Below, one piece after another: positions 58,471-64,000 of a stretch of 64,000 nt of DNA. Positions within the stretch are counted from its first letter, which is position 1. Every line of letters begins with the position of its first letter. Below the pieces are notes generated by a model, which was not told the origin of the DNA, searched no databases, and saw nothing but the letters and a program-made list of their open reading frames with translations. A program made the position numbers and the translations under genes. The stretch comes from Herbaspirillum sp. AP02. Its GTDB lineage: Bacteria > Pseudomonadota > Gammaproteobacteria > Burkholderiales > Burkholderiaceae_D. Location of the stretch: contig NZ_JADWMY010000004.1 in assembly GCF_015767275.1 (NCBI RefSeq), positions 248,001-312,000 of the forward strand. The letters run 5' to 3'.

Positions 58471-58596
58471 GGTGTTCTCCTGCGAGCATGGCCTGGCCGT
58501 CCAGGATGGTTGTCGAAGCCCGTGGCCTAACATCGCCTTGCCGTGCTCCAACCCAAGTCGTCTTGGCTCGCCCTATGCGAGAACGACAATCTTGTA

Positions 58597-58612
58597 TGCA
58601 AGTTCCAGGCCA
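58597..58612 (-). promoter_or_regulatory. Candidate sigma-54 promoter for the minus-strand guanidine transcript
   Basis: Minus strand TGGCCTG-N4-TTGCA keeps the essential GG and GC at 12-nt spacing but deviates at two of the seven -24 positions. Predicted start near 58586, about 115 nt before the 61-aa ORF. Confidence 0.45.
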
Positions 58613-58716
58613 CCCGGCGCCGGGAATCGTATGCGCCGCAAACCCGCGCCACAGCCGGAGGCAAGCCAGAACGGCCAGCGTCTCGCCCAGGGCAGGTACA
58701 AGCGTGGTGCAAGGCG

Positions 58717-58731
58717 GCACCGATTTGGCGC
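58717..58731. promoter_or_regulatory. NtrC-like dyad between the two guanidine promoters
   Basis: GCACC-N5-GGCGC (58717-58731), plus an overlapping inverted pair GGTGC-N6-GCACC (58706-58721), resemble the NtrC half site TGCACC. The site lies roughly 105-120 nt from the -24 elements on both sides, suiting an enhancer that serves both divergent promoters. Confidence 0.45.
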
Positions 58732-58832
58732 GTGCGCGAAGCGCCATCCCGGCCCATGCCGGAGGCGTGCATCTGGATTTTTTGCACGCGCTATTAATAG
58801 CGAAAAAGTGCAGCAATGGTAGTGCCGATGAT

Positions 58833-58848
58833 TGGCACGAACCTTGCT
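58833..58848 (+). promoter_or_regulatory. Sigma-54 promoter for the guanidine-binding-protein gene
   Basis: TGGCACG-N4-TTGCT is a full match to the -24/-12 consensus, identical in type to the nas promoter at 27283. The predicted start near 58859 is about 45 nt before the second riboswitch. Confidence 0.87.
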
Positions 58849-58904
58849 GAAAAGCGAGCGGGAGCCGGCGAGTCCGGTCTTGAGTAGGCACAATTTGCAA
58901 TGGA

Positions 58905-58995
58905 CAGCTAGGGTTCCGGTTCGCACTGGCGAATGTCTGGTCCGAGAGCAGTCGACCTCGCAAGGGGTTACACGGCGGGAGAAAAGCCCGGGAGA
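58905..58995 (+). ncRNA. Second guanidine-I (ykkC) riboswitch, upstream of the binding-protein gene
   Basis: CTAGGGTTCCGG, CTGGTCCGAGAGC and ACGGCGGGAGAAAAGCCCGG followed by GAGA occur in order on the plus strand. It differs from the minus-strand copy in the helix sequences and one linker base, so it is not a recent perfect duplication. It controls the gene at 59064 through the terminator that overlaps its 3' arm. Confidence 0.97.
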
Positions 58996-59035
58996 TGACG
59001 CGTTCGCAGGACCGCGCCGCTCCCGGGCTTTTTTT
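58984..59035 (+). terminator. Expression-platform terminator of the plus-strand riboswitch
   Basis: AAGCCCGGGAG (58984-58994, the aptamer 3' arm) pairs perfectly over 11 bp with CTCCCGGGCTT (59020-59030), followed by an uninterrupted T-run to 59035. Aptamer and terminator are mutually exclusive: a textbook ligand-ON switch. Confidence 0.93.
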
Positions 59036-59063
59036 CCAATAAACCCTTCGAGGACCCTACGCC

Positions 59064-60140
59064 GTGTACAACATCTCCCGACTCCTTGGTGGCGCCGCCA
59101 TCGCCCTGGCCGCCTTCGCAGGCGCGCTCTCGCCGGCCCACGCCGCCCCCCGCACCGACTTCAAGGTCTGTACCTCCATCTACGCCGGCTGGATGCCGTG
59201 GGGCGAGGCGCAGGCCCAGGGCATCCTGGCCAAGTGGGGCAAGAAATACGGCATCAACATCAGCGCCGTGCAATTGAACGACTACGTCGAATCGATCAAC
59301 CAGTACACCGCGGGCAAGTTCGACGGCTGCACCATGACCAACATGGACGCGCTGACCATTCCCGCCGCCGGCGGCGTGGACAGCACCGCATTGATCGTGG
59401 GCGACTATTCCAACGGCAACGATGGCATCGTGCTCAAGGGGAAGAACAGGAAGCTGGCCGACATCAAGGGCCAGTCGGTGCAGCTGGTGGAGTTCTCGGT
59501 ATCGCACTATCTGCTGGCACGGGCGCTGGAAAGCGCCGGTCTGCGCGAGCGTGATGTCAAGGTGGTCAACACCAGCGACGCCGACATCAGCGCCGCCTTC
59601 GCGACCCCGGCGGTGACCAGCACGGTGACCTGGAACCCCATGCTCTCGGCCATCGCTGCCTCGCCCGAGGTATCCCTGGTCTACACGTCCAAGCAGTTGC
59701 CCGGCGAGATCATGGACCTGATGGTGGTCAACACCAAGACCCTGCAGGACAACCCGGCCTTCGGCAAGGCCTTGACCGGTGCCTGGTACGAGATGATGGC
59801 CATCATGACCGCCAAGGATGAGCGCGCCACCCGCGCACTGGGCGCCATGGGCAAGGCTTCCGGCACTGACCTGGCAGGCTTCCAGGCACAGTTGGCCGCC
59901 ACCGCCATGTTCTACCAACCCAAGGCCGCACTGGAGTTCGCCACCAAGAAGGAACTGCCGACCATCATGGGCCGCATCGCCAAGTTCAGCTTCGACCACG
60001 GCATCCTCGGGCCCAACGTCAAGAGCGCCGACGGCATCGGCATCGCCTTCGACGGCAACGTCGTGATCGGCGACAAGAAGAACGTCAAGCTGCGCTTCGA
60101 CCCGACCTACATGAAGATGGCGGCGGACGGAAAACTGTAG
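59064..60140 (+). CDS. Periplasmic binding protein of the guanidine ABC importer (NMT1/TauA-like)
   Basis: 358 residues from a GTG at 59064, with GAGG upstream. A Sec signal peptide ends near residue 28 (SPAHAAPR). The body is of the SsuA/TauA/ThiY class: FKVCTSIYAGWMPWGEAQAQGIL, YTAGKFDGCTMTNMDALTIPAAGG, LVEFSVSHYLLARALE, STVTWNPMLSAI. It stands alone behind its own riboswitch, while its permease and ATPase are in the divergent operon. Guanidine as ligand is inferred from the riboswitches; binding residues cannot be assigned by eye. Confidence 0.88.
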   Translation: MYNISRLLGGAAIALAAFAGALSPAHAAPRTDFKVCTSIYAGWMPWGEAQAQGILAKWGKKYGINISAVQLNDYVESINQYTAGKFDGCTMTNMDALTIPAAGGVDSTALIVGDYSNGNDGIVLKGKNRKLADIKGQSVQLVEFSVSHYLLARALESAGLRERDVKVVNTSDADISAAFATPAVTSTVTWNPMLSAIAASPEVSLVYTSKQLPGEIMDLMVVNTKTLQDNPAFGKALTGAWYEMMAIMTAKDERATRALGAMGKASGTDLAGFQAQLAATAMFYQPKAALEFATKKELPTIMGRIAKFSFDHGILGPNVKSADGIGIAFDGNVVIGDKKNVKLRFDPTYMKMAADGKL

Positions 60141-60296
60141 TTCCTGACTGCAGTTTTTCGCGCGCGCCAGCACCACCCTCACCTGCAATCCCCTCTGCGC
60201 GGGGCCGGCAACGGCCCCGTCGGACCCTGCTCGTGCTTTGCGTTCAGTACTTTCACTGCTTTCACATTTGCCCTGCCCACACCAACGGAGAGAACC

Positions 60297-61244
60297 TTGA
60301 CTAACTACATCCCTTCCCTGTCGCGCCTGTCCTGCCTTGGCGCCAGTGTCGCTACGGTCGCTACGGTCGCTGCCCTGCTGACCGCCCCCCCTGTCCTGGC
60401 GGAGGATGCGCCCGCCGCCAATCCCGCCACCCCTGCTGGTCCCTGGACCATCACCAAGCACATCGACCTGGCCTCGCGCTATGTACTGCGCGGTGTCACC
60501 ACCACCTATGGCAATGGCCAGCCGCTGGGCAATGCAGGTGCCGACGCCCCTGAGTCAGACCAGGCGGCGCTGCAATGGGGCATCGATTTCGTCCACACCA
60601 GTGGCTGGAGCTTCGGTTACTGGGCCTCCACCATCAACTATTCGTACAAGCAGCTGGGCAATTCCTACAGCGACCGCAGCATCACCGCGTTCCAGAAACC
60701 GCGCTCGGTAGAAAACGACTTCTACTTCGCCTATGCCGGCAACATCATGGGTGATCTCGGCTACATCCTGGGCATGACCGGCTACTACTATGCCAACGGG
60801 ACGCACGCCAATGCCCTGGAAACCAAGGCGGGCCTGACCTGGGGCGCGCTCTCCTTCAATGCGCAGACCCTGCTCAACGACGTGGTCTGGGGCAACAAGG
60901 GCGACACCTACTGGACCCTGGTCTACACCAAGCCGCTACCGTATGACATCACGTTCACCGGCACTCTGGGCGCCTACACCTACAAGCGCGAGGGCAAGTA
61001 CCTGGGGACCCGTGACACCGCCACCGGCACCGCCTGCGCCGCGGGCGAAGCCTTCGTCGTCAACGGCTGCTTCGCCGGCAACGGCCCCAGCAGCGGCGGC
61101 CTGCGCCACCTGACCCTGGGATTGTCGGCACCGTTCCCGGATTCGTCGCTGAGCTGGTCGCTGCAGGCCATCCTGGGAGGCTATAACCGCTTCGACGTCA
61201 AGCAGGGCAACCAACTGGTGGGCATGCTGAGCTGGGGCTTCTGA
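60297..61244 (+). CDS. TorF-family putative outer membrane porin
   Basis: 315 residues from a TTG at 60297, with GGAGAG 5-6 nt upstream. The signal peptide contains a VATVATVA run made by a 9-bp tandem repeat (60348-60371) and ends near PPVLAED. The mature part matches the TorF/TIGR02001 type: ITKHIDLASRYVLRGVTTTYGNGQP, QWGIDFVHTSGWSFGYWAST, repeated Tyr-rich strands, and a C-terminal Phe (MLSWGF). It follows the binding-protein gene by 156 nt with no terminator seen between, so it may share the guanidine-controlled transcript and supply the outer membrane pore. Confidence 0.85.
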   Translation: MTNYIPSLSRLSCLGASVATVATVAALLTAPPVLAEDAPAANPATPAGPWTITKHIDLASRYVLRGVTTTYGNGQPLGNAGADAPESDQAALQWGIDFVHTSGWSFGYWASTINYSYKQLGNSYSDRSITAFQKPRSVENDFYFAYAGNIMGDLGYILGMTGYYYANGTHANALETKAGLTWGALSFNAQTLLNDVVWGNKGDTYWTLVYTKPLPYDITFTGTLGAYTYKREGKYLGTRDTATGTACAAGEAFVVNGCFAGNGPSSGGLRHLTLGLSAPFPDSSLSWSLQAILGGYNRFDVKQGNQLVGMLSWGF

Positions 61245-61396
61245 TACCAACACGTCCTGGTAGGCGCAAGCCACCGGGACGTCACCACACGCTGTAGGAA
61301 GCGTCAGACTTTTCCGACATCAAAAGCGCAGACTCACTGATCCCCATCCTGCGCGCAAGCGCGCATCATGGCTCAGCCGTATGCACGGCGACTGGC

Positions 61397-61432
61397 CGTC
61401 TGTCAGCTCGTCTGTCAGCTCGTCTGTCAGCC
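61397..61432. repeat. 12-bp tandem repeat, three copies, in the gap before the gluconate-dehydrogenase genes
   Basis: CGTCTGTCAGCT is repeated at 61397, 61409 and 61421 (the last copy differs in its final base). It lies 58-93 nt before the start codon at 61490, within a likely promoter/leader region. Confidence 0.8.
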
Positions 61433-61489
61433 CGTATGCCTGTGTCGCCTGTGTTGATACGGCCCCGATTTCCCACACGGAAACGCGCC

Positions 61490-62200
61490 ATGAAAAAAAT
61501 AAGCATCTCCGCCAATCGCCGCCACTTCCTGCGCGGCGCCTTGACTGCCGCGCCGGCTGCCGCGCTGGCGCTGACCACCGGCAGCCTCACCGTCGCTGCC
61601 CAGGGCCAGTCGGCCCAGTCCGGCGACAACACACCCTACAAACCCAGCTTCTTCAATCAGGATGAATTCGCCCTGCTCAGTGCCCTGGCCGAGGTGCTCA
61701 TCCCGGCCGATGAAAACGGCCCGGGTGCGCTGGAGGCGGGCGTGCCCGAATTCATCGACGCCCAGATGAACACGCCCTACGGCCAGGGACAGCTGTGGTA
61801 CATGCAAGGGCCGTTCACGCCGGATGCACCGGCCGAGTTCGGTTACCAGCTGCCCTATCCGCCGCGTGAGCTGTACAAGAAGGGCCTGGCCGAGTTCGAC
61901 GCCGCCATCAAGCAGCAATACGGCCAGGGCTATGTCGGGCTGAGCCAGCAGCAACGTGAAAAGATGATGGGCGAGTTCGAGAAGGGCAATGTGAATATGG
62001 CCAGCATTCCCCCTGCGGCCTTGTTCAACCAGTTGCTGCAGAACGTGCACGAAGGCTATTTCTGCGACCCCGTCGATGGCGGCAACAAGGGCATGGCCGC
62101 ATGGAAGATGATCGGCTTTCCCGGTGCCCGCGCCGACTACTACGACTGGGTGGACCAGTACGGCCGCATCTATCCGCTGCCGCCGGTCTCGCGCGGCTGA
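61490..62200 (+). CDS. Gluconate 2-dehydrogenase-type subunit 3 (Tat-exported gamma subunit)
   Basis: 236 residues from the ATG at 61490 (MKKISISANRRHFLRG). The twin-arginine motif NRRHFLRG and a hydrophobic Ala-rich stretch form a Tat signal. The mature domain is of the Gluconate_2-dh3 family: FFNQDEFALLSALAEVLIPADENGPGALEAGVPEFIDAQM, a tail with VHEGYFCDP and GFPGARADYYDWVDQYGR. It escorts the FAD subunit, encoded 55 nt downstream, through the Tat pathway in a periplasmic membrane-bound dehydrogenase feeding electrons to cytochrome c. Confidence 0.92.
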   Translation: MKKISISANRRHFLRGALTAAPAAALALTTGSLTVAAQGQSAQSGDNTPYKPSFFNQDEFALLSALAEVLIPADENGPGALEAGVPEFIDAQMNTPYGQGQLWYMQGPFTPDAPAEFGYQLPYPPRELYKKGLAEFDAAIKQQYGQGYVGLSQQQREKMMGEFEKGNVNMASIPPAALFNQLLQNVHEGYFCDPVDGGNKGMAAWKMIGFPGARADYYDWVDQYGRIYPLPPVSRG

Positions 62201-62255
62201 CGCCGCCTCCTCCCCTCAGCCCCTTCTGCCCCAACCTCCCTGGAAGCACAAGCAC

Positions 62256-64000
62256 ATGGCCAACAAGAACATGAAAGCAGTCGACGTCGTCATCGTCGGC
62301 TTCGGCTGGACCGGTGCCATCATGGCCAAGGAAATGACCGAGGCCGGCCAGAGCGTGGTGGCGCTGGAACGCGGTGTCTATCGCGATACCTATCCCGATG
62401 GCGCCTATCCCAAGACCATCAATGAGCTGGACTACCAGCAGCGCTTCAAGCTGTTCCAGAACCTCAACAAATCCTCCTTCACCTTCCGCCGCAAGACGGC
62501 CGACAGCGCCATCCCCTATCGCCAGATCGCCATGTTCAAGCCGGGCGAAGGTGTGGGCGGTGCTGGGCTGCACTGGTCGGGCTGCCACTGGCGCATCCTG
62601 CCGGAAGAACTGCGCATGCGCAGCCATTACGAAGAGCGCTACGGCAAGAACTTCATTCCCAAGGACATGAACCTGCAGGACTGGGGCGTGAGCTACGAAG
62701 AACTGGAACCGTATTTCGACTTCGCCGAAAAAATGATGGGGACGTCCGGCAGCGCGTATCGGGTCAAGGGCCGGGTGGTGGACAACAACGGCAACCCCTT
62801 CGAGGCCGATCGTTCGGATGCCTTCCCGCTACCGGCCCAGAAGGAGCAATACCAGGCGGCCCTGTTTCGCAAGGCGGCGCAGCAGGCGGGTTTCCATCCC
62901 TTCACCCTGCCCTCGGCCAATGCCTCGGCGCCCTATGTGAACCAATATGGCTGCCAGATGGGGCCTTGCACCTTCTGCGGCTATTGCTCGGGCTATGCCT
63001 GCTACAACTATTCCAAGGCTTCGCCCAACGTCAACATCATGCCGGCGCTGCGTCAGAGCAAGCTGTTCGAACTGCGCAGCCAGTGCAATGTGCTGCGCAT
63101 CGAACTCGACAGCACCCGCAAGAAGGCCACCGGCGTGACCTACATCGATATCAACGGCGACACCGTGTTCCAGCCCGCCAATATCGTCATTGCCAGTACC
63201 TTTGCCTACAACAATGCGCGACTGTTCCTGCTCTCGGGCATCGGCAAGCCGTATGACCCGGTTTCCAATACCGGCGTGGTGGGCCGCAATATCGCCTTCC
63301 AGATGATGTCCACCATCAATGCCTTCTTCGCGCCGGGCAAGAACATCAATGGCTTCATCGGGGCCGGTGGCAATGGCGTGGCGGTGGATGACTTCAACGG
63401 CGACCACATGGACCACGGCCCGCTGGGATTCGTGGGCGGTTCGCCGATCTGGAGCAATCCGGCCGGAGCCAAGCCGATCTCGGGGATTGCCGTGCCGCCC
63501 GGCACGCCCAAGTGGGGCCACGCCTGGAAGCAGGCGGTCAAGGACAGCTATCTGAACACCATGTCCTTCGACGTGCATGGCGCCAACATGGTGTATCGGG
63601 ACGTCTATGTCGATCTCGATCCGAACTACAAGGACGCCTTTGGCCAGCCGCTGCTGCGCTTTACCTTCGACTGGAAGGACAACGACATCCGCATGAGCCG
63701 CTACGTCACTGATCAGGCGGTCAAGATCGCGCATGAGCTGAAGGCGCGCGAGATCAAGGTCACGGTCAAGGATTTCGGCGCGGCACCAGACCTGCGCAGC
63801 TACCAGACCACCCACTGGGCCGGTGGCGTGGCCATGGGCAATGACCCGTCCACCAGCGTGGTGAACCGCTACCTGCAGAGCTGGGACGTGCACAACGTGT
63901 TTGCGGTCGGCTCGGGCGTGTTCGCCCAGGGCATCGGCTACAACCCGACCGGGGCAGCGGTGGCATTGACCTACTGGTCGGCCCGCGCCATCCGCGAGCA
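62256..64000 (+). CDS. GMC oxidoreductase, membrane-bound gluconate-type dehydrogenase FAD subunit (3' end outside window)
   Basis: 581 codons are visible from the ATG at 62256; the frame is open to the window edge, and the family is about 590-600 aa, so little is missing. FAD motif VVIVGFGWTGAIMAKEM at 11-27, GGAGLHWSGCHWR near 100, a Cys-rich stretch GCQMGPCTFCGYCSGYAC near 230-247, and the C-terminal catalytic-side AVGSGVFAQGIGYNPTGAAVALTYW. It oxidises a sugar acid or polyol in the periplasm. A cytochrome c subunit gene normally follows and would lie beyond the right edge. Confidence 0.93.
   Translation, partial: MANKNMKAVDVVIVGFGWTGAIMAKEMTEAGQSVVALERGVYRDTYPDGAYPKTINELDYQQRFKLFQNLNKSSFTFRRKTADSAIPYRQIAMFKPGEGVGGAGLHWSGCHWRILPEELRMRSHYEERYGKNFIPKDMNLQDWGVSYEELEPYFDFAEKMMGTSGSAYRVKGRVVDNNGNPFEADRSDAFPLPAQKEQYQAALFRKAAQQAGFHPFTLPSANASAPYVNQYGCQMGPCTFCGYCSGYACYNYSKASPNVNIMPALRQSKLFELRSQCNVLRIELDSTRKKATGVTYIDINGDTVFQPANIVIASTFAYNNARLFLLSGIGKPYDPVSNTGVVGRNIAFQMMSTINAFFAPGKNINGFIGAGGNGVAVDDFNGDHMDHGPLGFVGGSPIWSNPAGAKPISGIAVPPGTPKWGHAWKQAVKDSYLNTMSFDVHGANMVYRDVYVDLDPNYKDAFGQPLLRFTFDWKDNDIRMSRYVTDQAVKIAHELKAREIKVTVKDFGAAPDLRSYQTTHWAGGVAMGNDPSTSVVNRYLQSWDVHNVFAVGSGVFAQGIGYNPTGAAVALTYWSARAIRE

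Noticed and set aside
58973-59554. Plus-strand frame overlapping the binding-protein gene start
   Set aside because: It runs through the riboswitch terminator and is out of frame with the clear signal peptide of the gene at 59064.

Overview
The window is GC-rich (low-to-mid 60s % by eye), densely coded DNA from a free-living Gram-negative bacterium. Its gene content points to a betaproteobacterium, most likely Oxalobacteraceae close to Herbaspirillum: a fused STAS-MlaE permease, an assimilatory nas operon, several sigma-54 promoters, guanidine-I riboswitches, a TorF-type porin and TTG/GTG starts. The genus is inferred, because no rRNA or other phylogenetic marker is present.

Layout. (1) 1-8204, minus strand: a type I secretion operon. 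It encodes an RTX protein with a papain-like/C39-like domain embedded between repeat blocks, an ABC exporter with a degenerate C39-like domain, an HlyD adaptor and a TolC-like protein cut by the left edge. (2) 8899-17000: a porin, an Mla-type lipid transport operon (permease, ATPase, MCE protein, lipoprotein), a LysR regulator, an LrgA/LrgB pair and a TauE/SafE permease. (3) 17068-23771: a probable taurine/sulfonate locus with an ABC importer, a MocR regulator coupled to it, a convergent FAD amine oxidoreductase and a small SnoaL-like protein. (4) 24007-27067: small genes, including a secreted Gly-rich protein followed by a candidate sRNA and terminator.

(5) 27119-35754: assimilatory nitrate/nitrite operon (MFS transporter, NirB, NirD, FAD reductase, nitrate reductase). 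Its control region can be read in detail: NtrC-like box, consensus sigma-54 promoter, a leader with two hexaloop hairpins of the ANTAR-target type, and a long intrinsic terminator. The matching NIT-ANTAR antiterminator (NasR-like) is encoded at 49935-51233. (6) 35822-36087: tRNA-Pro(UGG) and tRNA-Arg(UCU). (7) 36260-39000: a secreted protein, an alpha/beta hydrolase, a small membrane protein and a strongly structured non-coding stretch with a 24-bp perfect hairpin.

(8) 39291-45487: an ABC importer of the polar amino-acid type interleaved with three DUF1989 proteins and divergent from an RpiR regulator. No carboxylase is present, and this is the least explained cluster here. (9) 45551-49751: DUF2000, two AraC regulators, a YitT membrane protein and an SDR. 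(10) 51254-60140: a guanidine-assimilation locus. A minus-strand operon (permease, ATPase, two DUF1989 proteins, biotin-dependent carboxylase) lies behind one guanidine-I riboswitch, and a plus-strand binding-protein gene lies behind a second, divergent one. The plus strand has a consensus sigma-54 promoter and the minus strand a weaker candidate. (11) 60297-64000: a TorF-family porin and the start of a membrane gluconate-dehydrogenase-type operon, cut by the right edge.

The common theme is nitrogen scavenging (nitrate, guanidine, probably taurine, perhaps another guanidino/ureido compound) under NtrC/sigma-54 and RNA-based control.
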